From Enoplolaimus lenunculus (lineage: Eukaryota > Nematoda > Enoplea > Enoplida > Thoracostomopsidae), in NCBI GenBank assembly GCA_030248215.1, contig JASANG010000398.1:186001-250000 (forward strand): a DNA stretch of 64,000 nt. Reading direction: 5' to 3'. Shown here piece after piece: positions 22,877 through 34,228 of this stretch (position 1 is its first letter; every line of letters begins with the position of its first letter). The notes beneath the pieces are model-generated. The model did not search any database. It was not told the origin of the DNA and saw only the letters and a list, made by a program, of their open reading frames with translations. A program made the position numbers and the translations under genes.

Positions 22877-24805
22877 ATACATATATACATATACGTATAC
22901 GTACATATTTATAATGTACTTATATATACTATAGGTATATATCGAAACAGTTGCTTGCTGAATCTCAGCTGTTCAAACTATTCTTGTCGAACGCTTTTTG
23001 TATAAATAAATAACTTGAGCCCTGTACCAATATTCTCAAACGTATATAGCAACTATCATTAATTTTAGTAAGAGGTTTTCAAAGTCATTGGCTGTTGCAA
23101 GTGTTTTACTCAAAATTTTGTACGTAGTATGATAAATCATATGCGAAAAATGTGCTGAATGTTGAGCCTCAGCTTTCACTGGTTCGAAATGTAAAAAACC
23201 TATCGCCAACTGGTATGGACACGGTCAAAATACTAGGCAATAGCGTGAAATTATCGTATATCAACGAAAGAAAACGCGCGAGCAATAAAACAAATGCTGT
23301 TTTTGTCCTGAACGGGTGAATGTATGCACTTGCACAAACTTTGTGTTGGTAGGCGTATTTGGGGCATATGAAACAACATTGTGTCTTTCTGCAGACAATC
23401 AGGGATGCTAATTTGCCGTAGATTACAGATATATCCGTATTAAGATGACTCAGCATTTGTTTCTGGCAGGGACGTTTGCTCTGTCTTCTATTGTTTTATA
23501 TAAACGACGGATATTGTTCTGTGAATCTTTATCCAGATAATCAGTACCGCGGCCCATAGTGTGGGGGGCATCCAATTGAACGGATGTAAAACAGTGCACT
23601 CTAGTACTTTTTGGTGGGGTGTGGCATATTGAATTGAGCCTTTTTTGCTAACTAGACACACGGGACCGCATCAAAGCTGAAAACTAACCATAGAAGGTTT
23701 TAGATGAAGCTTAATTTTTGCCAATTCAAATTTAGAGATATACAAACAATCACCTAATTTCGAAATTTGGCAGAAAAATAGTAGAACTTTTCAGATTGTA
23801 AGTATATATTTCTATTTGGGATTCAAATAAGAGTTATCTCCGTTAAATTTGCACGCACATTTGCAAAAAGTGTCCCTCCCTATTGGTTGCCCGCGTTGTC
23901 ACTACACACTCTTTCCTTATATCACTGTCTGAGATGTCAGTATGTCATTGTCTGAGCTTTTAGCCAACTAATATGTTCTAGGCATAAATATTTACTGGTC
24001 CTGACATCATTATCAGGAACTGTTGTTGTCCATAGTCCCTTTGAAGGGACTCAATTAATTGCGTGGAATAATGCGTGTGAATATGTGTGCACAGCGTTTG
24101 TTTATGAATGTGTGCGTGTGTACTAGCGTAATGTCCTGACATCCCGCAGACAACAGCACGAATAGAGTCCTTTTTATTACTCCGTCAAGGCGAGAATCAT
24201 ACGCGCTAGGCTTACCGAGAATAATCCTATATTTTACGTACACGTTAGAAAAACATTTAAGCACATCCACTAGCAAAGCGATCACTATAATAATGAAATC
24301 CACAAGGTATGACAAATAAGACACAATTGGGGCAAAATTGGCAGAAATATAGGTGCGAAATGGAATGAGCACCTTGAAATTAGTAGGAAATGGGGAGGAA
24401 AGGCCTGAAAACATGAAAATAAGTGTATACAAGGTCACAAGAAATATGAATTGTAGAAACTGGCACAAAAGGGTCAAAGGGGAAAGAATTTGTAGAAATG
24501 GGAATGCGCAATGAACTAAGCGCATAGAATTTGGTCAGAAAATGGGGTTTTAGCACCTGAAAACACAATATGAAATATATGTAAAAATACACGTACTTGA
24601 CATAAGTGACGTTGACAGAACTAGGACTAAGTTTGACAAGAATTTGGCAAAAAGTTAAAGCAAAGTAGTTTTACAAATGAGCAACAGTATGGCAAGGCTA
24701 AAAAGATACCGGTTAAGTACAAATCACTATACTAGGATCGAGACCGAGACGGCTAGAGTTCGCATGCCAAAGAAACGACATAGCTAGGAGCTTAAGGGAC
24801 GCCGA

Positions 24806-24849
24806 GGGTGGGCACCAGTGTGGCACAGAGTGCACACTGGGGCCCACCC
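24806..24849. other. Strong 17-bp-arm hairpin
   Basis: The arms GGGTGGGC-CAGTGTG and CACACTG-GGCCCACCC face each other across a loop of about 10 bases, with one or two bases bulged. It is much more GC-rich than its surroundings. I cannot assign it to a known RNA family. Confidence 0.55.
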
Positions 24850-24959
24850 GACAGTTATCAACATAGAATGCTTTACCTGCAGCTACTGTTTGTTTGAGTC
24901 TCGTAAACAATTTTATGGCTTTTTCGGTTTGTAAACATGTCACATGTGCTCGTCCGTTA

Positions 24960-25150
24960 TGTGCACATGCTAGTAGAAAGGTCTGATGTCTCTCTTCCTA
25001 CCTAGAGTGACATAGGGGCTGGCAGTCTAGGCAGGAACTGAGGGACATCTACCTTTTACTAAGCAGCTCGAAAAGTGGGTGACGGGTGGTTTCGAACTTG
25101 CGACCTTCTGCGTGTCATGCAGACGCTGTTACCACTGGGCCAGGTAGCCC
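24960..25150 (-). mobile_element. tRNA-derived SINE (or tRNA pseudogene with tail)
   Basis: Read on the minus strand, 25150-25075 opens GGGCTACCTGGCCCAGTGG (A box) and carries AAGTTCGAAACC (B box). The anticodon arm TCTGC-ATGACAC-GCAGA is perfect. The acceptor stem has two mismatches and the T stem is largely unpaired, so it is not a working tRNA. An unrelated body of roughly 115 bases continues to about 24960. A tRNA-like head plus unrelated body is the structure of a SINE. The plus-strand open frames across it are artefacts. Confidence 0.65.
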
Positions 25151-25783
25151 ACCTGTCGAACTGCATTTTTCGTCGACTATATTTGTCGACCGTATGCTGC
25201 CAGCAAGCATACAACACAATGTGCATTGCATTTATTGCATATGCACTAGGACAAGCATGTCTCACATACTTACAGGGGCTACTCCGTGGACGCAATGGTA
25301 AATCGCCACGCTATGAACACGGTATCCAGTCGGAAATCGGATGGACGGTCAAGGGACGATCTTGTTGAAAATAAGATCATGTAAGCATGTGAGAAATGCT
25401 TGTCTGTTATGTTAATTTAAACGTCAGCTGTTAGTAATCCTAGATTCTCAGTCATGGGCACATAGTATGGAGTTATTTAGTTACCTGATATATTATTTTT
25501 CTGGCAGTTCTATTTCAACTTTATTGCATGTGTTTCTTGGTACTGATTCATCACAATGCAATAAGCAGTCAACAAATGAAATCAATAAATGCATATGGTA
25601 AAAATTTTCAAGGTGAAGTTTTTCCTCAAGTTGAGTTGACAAACCAGAGAGATAAAACTCGCAACATATGTAAACTACATCTGTGACTTGATTTCAAACA
25701 CCGCGAAAGCATGTGTTTTATGCATTATCGTTGCTATCATAACTTACTTAGTTAAAAATTGATACGTATATTGTATATACAAA

Positions 25784-28700
25784 ATGCCTGGGGAGCAAGC
25801 GAATATAGCATCTAGTTTTGCCAGTCGAATGAAGTGCAAGTCTGACTCGGAACGCTATGTTGTGGCCCAAGAATTGTATAAATATGTGAATGGAGAGTTA
25901 AAAGAGAGCCCAAATGACGTAAGCAGATTTCTACTGCGTGTGCAATATCCTATTTCTAATATATGAAAATATGATAGTTACTAGTTAGTTCTGTTGAAAT
26001 ATTGACCATTTAACTTTGTTAGCAGGTAGGTAACTGTAACATTTTATAGCAGCACTAACTTCTAAGTACGTATGTATGCTGTATATTTTTATATTATATT
26101 GATTCTGTACACGAGTTGGTTTGCTTTGCGGCAAATGCGACTGCTGTCTAGTACTCTGTTTTTCTCAGCGTCGACTATAAATATATATGTTTGCTGTACA
26201 AAATTTTCATGGTTTAGTGTTTTTTTGTAACATTTATATAGTTCATAATATTGGTTATTGAATTGAAAACTATATTTTAGGTGCAAGCACAGTTTTTCAA
26301 TGCTTATGATTCAATAATTTTCAACCTTGTTTCATCGAATGATTCTAATGATCAAAAAGCTGGTATTTTGTCAGTTGGTAGGTATTATGCTTCTTACCGA
26401 TTATGTTGCTTGCTAAAACTAGAAAATTTGAACGCCAATAAAAAGTAATTCTGTCATGTTCGCACAAAGTTGAGTAAAATTACGTTGTTTGTTTTGTTGG
26501 TATCCGAACATTTTATTTTTAGTGGAACCAAATGTATGATTTATATAGGCAATGACTGTCTGAGTTCTTAATATAACAGCTATTTTTTAATTATTTGAGA
26601 CAATCCGCGTGTATTTGTGCTTGCTCGTATATAAAGCGTTTGTTTGCTTTCAGTTCAGCATACAGACATTTTCAATGCGACATAGCTTAAGATTCTGTGA
26701 AAATATATTGTCGTATTCAGGGATGCTGTAGTTTTGAACGCTGTCTTTATCGCTCATCTTGATAGTGGTGTTCTGTAGTCCGATGAATGGTACATTTATA
26801 TTACAGATGCCCCGGGGCCAGCACGTTATTTGCCTGGGCAATTAACTCGCATGAAAAACACTCATATCACGCTTGGTTCTCTATTCAAAAATGGGAAAAT
26901 CACAAGAAATTAATGCACACCTTATTTTTTATTTTTCCACGATTTGCTGTGCACACTACGCAGTATATTGATTTTATTGTTTATTTTCACACTGTTAGCT
27001 AGCATATACATATTACGTATATCGCAGCTCATGTTGATAGTTATGTTTAGGTCGCTATTTCTAGCTTGGCGTCGGTTGGTGCTGTCCCCGGCACCGGGGT
27101 CGTACGTCTAGTCTCGGCCCCGGTATAAATATCGTCCCCGGGGTAACGCTAATTTTTATAACTGTAACCACTGTATGCTAGTGAGCAACGTGATTCATAA
27201 GGTAAGCATTATTTCTGTGTACGTGGTTCTTTCTACGTAATAGCTCTGTTCCAGTTTGCCTAATCAATGCTGGAAATCAAGCAAACAACAACCGTCAAAT
27301 ACGGTTTGGCCATTACTTGCGAAATTTGGTGCGATCTCACGATCCAGTTAGTTTGCTTGGAGTAGTGTTTTAGTCTTTGGGATGAAACAAACTACAAGTG
27401 CATTTTTGGCTTATTGGCCATTATTTGCTGCGATTTATACCGTCACTAAAGCAGTCTACTGTCTTCTTAAATGACTTACGTATGTTTAGGGATGTGCCAA
27501 CACCATAATTTTTGGTGACGCAAATTACCGATGTTGATTATTGTTTTGAAAATATGTTGAACATGATACCGATGCCGATTTCAATTTTTATACACGATGT
27601 TTAAAGAACTGATGGATACAGCATTACATCATTATAAATACGAAGACTTAAACCTTAACAAGCATAAAAGATTGTAATTTTATGAGAACAGTTCATTTCA
27701 ATTAATTTTCCAAACAGAAACTCAAAAGGGATAACAGTTTTTTCTGAGTTGACGCATCGATATACGCCAGCACATGAAATTGATGGCATTCCAACTCATT
27801 GTTAGGTACGTACAAAAAGTATAGGCAAAAATCGACAATTTTAAGCAGTGCTAATGCCGATGCTCACGAAAAGTGGCGATTATTACCGAAGATAACGCCG
27901 ATTAAACGGCACACCCCTACTTCTGTTTATCATTTTGAACAAAATTCGCAGCCAAATATTTTGATTCAGCTCTTGAGTAATAGTATAATTTTAAATATGT
28001 AATGTTATACTTTTCAAAAATAAATATCTGGCAATGTAGAATACCGCAACCTGATATCTTAGTGAACCGTAGACGATTTATATAGTATATTTAGACGTAA
28101 AAATTTCTTTTTCAAATGCACTAAAAACAATAACTTGCTGAAAACGGTTTGCAGCGAAATGTACAGAAATTACGATATTTTCGTTGGTGAACGTAAAAGC
28201 GAGAAGAGGTCAAAGGTTGAAAGGATTCGTAGCTGGGGAACTGGAATGTTAGCAACACCACCCTGCATTTAGTCATTTACCAACTTCGGCTAGAAAATGT
28301 TTATTCCTATGATACTCTTCCAATATGTAATGATACAAATACAATATAACTTGTTGTAGTAAGATGTCAGCGTTTAATAATTTGTAGGTTGTTACTTATC
28401 TTGCTGCGAAAACGATTGGTGAGCTTGCCACTTTGGCTGGTGATTATGCAGTTGACAACGCTCGGCATGAAATGAAGCGGGCTTACGAGTGGCTTGCCGA
28501 GGAATCTGGTCCAGATGATTCGTCCAGACGTTTTGCTGCCGTATGTCGGAATCGAATGACGGTTTATTTGTTATTATGTGAAGTGAACTTAGCTTAGTAT
28601 ATAATTACTTTGAAACTATACACTTAACCATAGACAACAGAAAACTATAATTCAAAGTAACGACTTAGGAAACTAATAAAATTAGCAGGTGCTGGAATTT

Positions 28701-31700
28701 TCTCAGAGCACTTCATGGTTAGCCGATGACTAGGAGAGTATGTTTCAGTTTTCCAGACAGAAATCCTTGCGATCAAAATATGCGCTGAAGAGTTAACAGG
28801 AAGGAATACTGCTGAAAAAAGAATACTCATTATTTCAGTCAGTCATGCAGCACTGAAAGCTTTATATAGTATCAAAATTAGATCTAAAATAGTTAACGAG
28901 TGTCGAATAGCAATTAAAGAACTTTCACAATTAAATGAACTTTCAGTAGTGTGGGTATCGGGTCACTTTAATGTAACCGGTAATGATTTAACGGATGAAT
29001 TAGGAAGGCGTGGATCAGGTAGACGATTTATAGGACCAGACCCGGTACTGCCTATATGTAAGCGAGAGGTTCGCTTAAGAATTACATCATGGATGCACAG
29101 AAAATTTATATATAGGTGGATAAATCAGAAAATCTGTAAATTTACAAGATCAATAATTCAAGAACCAAACATAAGAAGAAGTAGATTTTTATAAAAGCTT
29201 AATAAAGATAAACTTAGACAATGTGTTCAGATTTTATCGGGACATTGTTGATTAAGTGATCGCTTATTTAGAATGAGAGTAGCTCAAGATAAAAATTGTT
29301 CAGAATGCAATGTAATTGAGACCGCTGAGCACTTTTTATGCGTATGCAAGCTGTGGGAAGACAAACGAGAGCAATTTCTTGGTAGGAAAAGATTAGCTGT
29401 TAGAGAAATTAGATCTCTTGATATAAGGAAAATCTATAAGTTTATTATTGAAACAGAACGGCTAAAGATTAATGTAGAGTGACACACAGAGTATATGAGG
29501 TCGTAGGATGTCGCAATGGACAATGTTTTTAATTTGTCTACGCGAACGCCCACAGTGGCGTCATATCCTTTTCTCACTTTATCTATATATCTAAACGTCA
29601 TTTCAACAAGGACTGTTGTATACTCTTCAGATATGATACACGGAAAATTAAATCTTAAAACTTTGTATTTTGCATTTAATTAAGCGGGCGTTCAAGGTTC
29701 AACCGGATTTTCGGTTGCAGCAAAATGGATGTTAACCATGACTGGTAGGAGTTAACGCTGCTAAATTATTGTTTATGACGAAAACAAAAACGTTATACAA
29801 AATCTTTTGTGAAATGTAGATTCGTTAATTTAATGCTTATGGTAAATTTATTGCAATAACTTCAAAATCAATTTAGTTAATTGAAAGTAACAAACAGCGG
29901 AGCACCAAAACTAAGGATTAGGACTGTTTACATTTTTATGCCAGATTTATTATTTTTTCTGTGATATCTTCTCATGACATATATTACGTGACTTAATAGG
30001 TTGTGGTTTTACGGGAGCTTGCTCACTATACGCCAACTTTGTTTTATCAACATCATCAGCAATTTTTTGAGCTTGTGTTCGTCGCTATCACTGATCCCAA
30101 AGTAAGAGCATGGTGTTTTCTGTCCGATCTTGAAGTTACATACATTGACCTTGTTACGTTGTGGCTTACACAGTATTTACTTCAGAGTAGTTTTCCTTTA
30201 AAACTTGCTTAAGTCGTAGAGTTATATAAATACCTAACTTTGAGCCAGGGATGGTAGTCTTGGTCTCGGTAAGTCTCGGTATTTGGCAGGTTTTGGTCTC
30301 GATGGTTTGGAACAGAGATCAGAAGCTGAGGATTTAGCAAATGTATTACTTATTGTATTGTTGTAGTAAGTGATGGTTGGTGATCAAAATTTTTCTGACG
30401 CATTGACCGAGACCGATAGGTACTTTTCTTGGCCGGTCTCGGTTGTCAGGTCTCGATCTCTGGTTTTAACCGAGGCCGCCCATCCCTGTTTAGGACAGAA
30501 ACAAAGACAAAGCCTTTTTGTGCAACGCGTCCAGAAGGAACGTGTATCTTGGTTCTGTAACCTTTAATCGGTCAAAGATAGTATTCTAGACCTGTTAGTC
30601 TGTATCAGGCCAAATACTTCAGTGATTTAAGTTTTTACTTAACTTAAATGCGTTCTTGAAAACGCAAAATATGTTAAGAAGTTGTTTAGGAAACACTATA
30701 GTATAAATTCTTCCTTAAGTGCGGTGTCAGAAACCCAGCCAATATGACATAACTATATATTAAGCTCTAAATTCATGTAGATTATTAGAAATTATTGCTG
30801 TTTCATCGAGATGTCGTGTTTTTTCTAGGCAACCATTAGAGAAGCTGGTGTTGCAGCGCTGCGAGCGGCGTTGGTAGTGGTCAGCCAACGTGAAACAAAA
30901 CAGGAACAGAAAGGACATTTTTATCAGGTATAAGGCTTGCTGACTCATTTGGGTTGTGTTTATAGCAAAATTAATCTGATCAACTAGTTTGCAATATGTA
31001 TGTCTGTACGCTTAGTCTTGTGTGTTGTAATTGTACGTGATGTTTAAGTTTCATTTGCGCCGAAAACATGGTCGTAGAACGCACGGAATCTTCGGTACAT
31101 CTTGTGAAATCTAAGTTTATAGATTAAGCGCTAAAAATAGTCTTGCGATTAGGTTTGCATTTCATACTGTTACGTTCTGCTGTGTGCATGCAATGATTGT
31201 GTTGATGCATTCATTTTGTATTCAATGGCCTGAACAGAATTTATTTGTGTACTTTTCGTTAAGCTAAAATGATAATTTTGCAAATGCTGTTTTCACTGTT
31301 TGATTTACGATTAGAATTATTAGCGTTACAATTTATCCCTTTTGTAAAACGTTTAGATTTAAAGTGTGTTAATTTTGCGTTACTGAAAACTATAATATAG
31401 TTACTAATGACTGCAAATTGGTTCTCCACGACTGCGTTCACTAAGACAGCAAGACTATGCTTAATGATAGCATACCTAACGAATATTACCAGTGCACGTT
31501 TTCATTTCATTTTTCCAACTGTGGATTTTTCAAAATGTTGCAGCCATTGGAATTCTGAGTCATAAGTTATAAGAGTGATAAGTCAGAGTACGTAGAAGTT
31601 AATCTTTGTGAAAAGGATGTGAACACATCGTATATTTAATACACTCAATGCGGTGGTTATTTTAGCAATTCAAGCATACTCCACACTTGTCCATTAAACT

Positions 31701-34228
31701 AGAATAACGGGCATGTAGCGGTTGGTATATCATGCATATTTACACCGAACGGCGTTAAGTGTAGTGCATTTAAGCTTTACCGCAAGCTTTTCCCAAATTG
31801 GTGTTTGTTTATACCAATTATTGTGGGCTCTTTTTATTTTTAATCGCAGGTGCAAAAGTCTCAAAAATATAGTGTCGTGGATCGTCGCATTTCAGTTGCC
31901 CATACTGCCCCTGGTGGGGTTGCCATGCCCTCAGCTCGGATACAGGTTTGTTGTCGCGTAAAATTTGAGAACCTTGTTTACTTTGAAATATATTTTTAGT
32001 TTTAATTTCTTGTATGTAATAAAGTTAAGTATGTGCCGATTTCTGTTCCTTCGGGATCGCTTCACACGATGTGCATAGTGTTTGCATTGCTGCATGCTAC
32101 TGTATTCTATATTGTGCGGTGTTTCTTTTCTTCATTATGTTACTTTAAAATTTTTGCCCCTACTACTGGCAGTGATCTATACACTATTGGGGTTAATGGA
32201 GAAAATATAGTTTATATTCGTTTAAATTCTTAAACATTGACTTTTGTTTTTCATGCTTACGGCAACCCGTAGAGTACTCCCGTTTTCGCATTTATTTTTA
32301 TACTAAAGGTTTTGGAATATGTATTCTTCAACGATTCCGTTTATCTACTTTATCTAAGTAATTTTATCAAAAAAGTAACTTAAATTCAAATAACTTCTGA
32401 CTCGGCTTCGTGTGTCTTAGGCAATGTGTACGTTATTGTACACAATACACGGTTGTTTTACTGGTGCTGTGTGTCACCTTAATCTGGAAATACGGGAACT
32501 TGACATCGAATTTTTACCTGAATCGACCGTTTGGGGCAATTTAATAAAACTGGTATTCGAAAAATACAAAATATTGTGCATTATACGTTCTGTCCGTCTT
32601 GCAGTTGGAATCAAATGAAGGTTTAAGCATGGTCGCAAAATTCGCCAGTAACTCGCCTACTGCTACTGGCCTTGTTAAGTTTTAACTCAAAGTGTTTGGA
32701 CTGTGCAGCAGGTGCTGGCTCTTTTGCGTTTCGAAGGTGAGCAGGATCCAAATTTAAATAGGTAGCAGCTGAGGATCATTCAGTTTGCGATAGTTGCAAC
32801 TCCAAGCTTTGCTTAGTTATAACTCTACAGTTTTCCGATTCTCGGACTTAGAGTTCTGTTATTGTTTGATTTTAGCACTGCTATCAGAAAGCAGAGGAGT
32901 GTTTTAAAGACGCAGAAAACAGTAGTGGGCACACTAAAGAAGAGCGTGTTCACTCTGGACTATTGATTTTTAACGAGTTGGTTCGAGTTGCTAAATTGGT
33001 GGATCTCGACCCAGCTGTAAGTAATTTCTACTCCTGCAGTTAGTTAATTGCAAATCTGGATTTAGTACATTACGTATGCTATTCGTGTTTCTGATTTATT
33101 AATTTATGATAGTCTGACTTAACTATTTTTTCCGAGTTAGTGTTTGACTAAATATTTTTTGATTATACAATGTGTGCGTATTAATATATTAATTTTTTTA
33201 CAGAAACTCCGGGAAGAAATTGATCAGCTTATCAAACAAGAATTACTGCCGAGAAAGGTGGATAAAGTAAGTGTAGTTCGTGCGTAATCCGGATTTAAAC
33301 GTAAATGGACTAAATTGATGCATCGCTGCCGGCTCCTATCCTAATTAATAACACGCGGAGCCAATGTTCGTTGATGGCATTCGCACCTAATATCAGGATG
33401 CGTCCGGATATTCGGTTGCGGTTTAAAATCGGGTAAAATCTTGATTTTCAGTTAAGGTATACGGTACAAAGTTACCGGATATTTACGGTTGTGGTAGTAA
33501 GTAACATAAAACTGCTTATTACAAGTGAACATATTTAACATCTTTCTGCGATTGCATTTCGGTGTAAGGCAAGAAGCTCAAGTTTTCTACAGTGAAGTAA
33601 AAACGAAAAATTCAAACTAACAATTAATTTTAATTAAGTAAAGGTATACTTTTGCGTGACTCAAATATTTTCCACAGTGCACAATTTTTGATGCCATATT
33701 CAGTTAAATCGGATTCCGGTATCCTGCAAATTAATATCCGGTCGCACCCTGCCTAACATATATTATACTCACTAATGAGCAGCTAATTACACAACTTTAA
33801 AGCATGGAATTGGGAATTTCGATGGCATAAAACCAAAACGCTATTCCAGAGCGTTTAAATTATGATAAAACAGATATTAAAGATTTTAAGTTGAACTGCC
33901 TTAGTTATTATTACCCCAGCCAAACACCCACATAATGTGAAGTTAACATCCCGCGATAAGAAAGCTATAATTTGCTCAATAATTTATTGGCCTGGGCAAT
34001 AAACTAAAATGTAAGCTGTACTGTATTAATTTGTACTTCACCGTACGGGACTAAATAGATTTTAATTGTTATTTATAGCGATCGAAGCCAGCATCTTCTG
34101 GTTTTCGCCGTTATGTAATGAGTCAGAAAGTAGCAGATGATCCAATTATTCGTGTTATGGAGCCAACAAGGTCACCTGCGTTTGAAAGCAAAACTTGTAG
34201 TAATCAAGTGAACAAAAATTTCGATAGG
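25784..34228 (+). CDS. mTOR: TOR exons 1-8: N-terminal HEAT horn
   Basis: Exons are 25784-25918, 26281-26377 (or 26381), 28388-28540, 30000-30101, 30829-30927, 32876-33016, 33204-33266 and 34079-34228. Recognisable matches to human mTOR include [13 protein letters not shown] (human KELQHYVTMELRE), [43 protein letters not shown] and [13 protein letters not shown]. Exon 8 ends in [16 protein letters not shown], in the linker before the next HEAT block. About 25 residues expected between exons 2 and 3 (human VEGG...RFANYLRNLLPSNDP) could not be placed. A weak candidate lies at about 26654-26710 but its splice phase does not fit. Large introns separate exons 2 and 3 (2 kb) and 5 and 6 (1.9 kb). 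Confidence 0.9.

Larger units (their letters stand above)
22010..25783. other. Intergenic region between the HD oxygenase gene and TOR
   Basis: I see no gene in these 3.8 kb. They hold a GAGTCA MITE, an inverted CCGGAG element, a diverged duplicated stretch (24330-24600), a strong hairpin (24806-24849) and a tRNA-derived SINE. The 156-codon minus-strand frame at 24055-24525 is hydrophobic and runs through the duplicated stretch. It shows no family resemblance, so I do not call it. The TOR promoter must lie in the right part (25151-25783), where I see no distinctive motif. Confidence 0.55.

Noticed and set aside
24055-24525. 156-codon minus-strand open frame
   Set aside because: It runs through a diverged duplicated stretch, is rich in Phe/Leu/Ile as random AT-rich frames are, and shows no domain or splice-supported extension.
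25075-25368. Plus-strand frames of 71-97 codons
   Set aside because: They read antisense through the tRNA-like head of a SINE, where the lack of stops is incidental.
30829-33266. CRISPR-like or bacterial operon structure
   Set aside because: No regularly spaced repeats with unique spacers and no tightly packed genes exist anywhere in the window. All coding signal is intron-split eukaryotic sequence.
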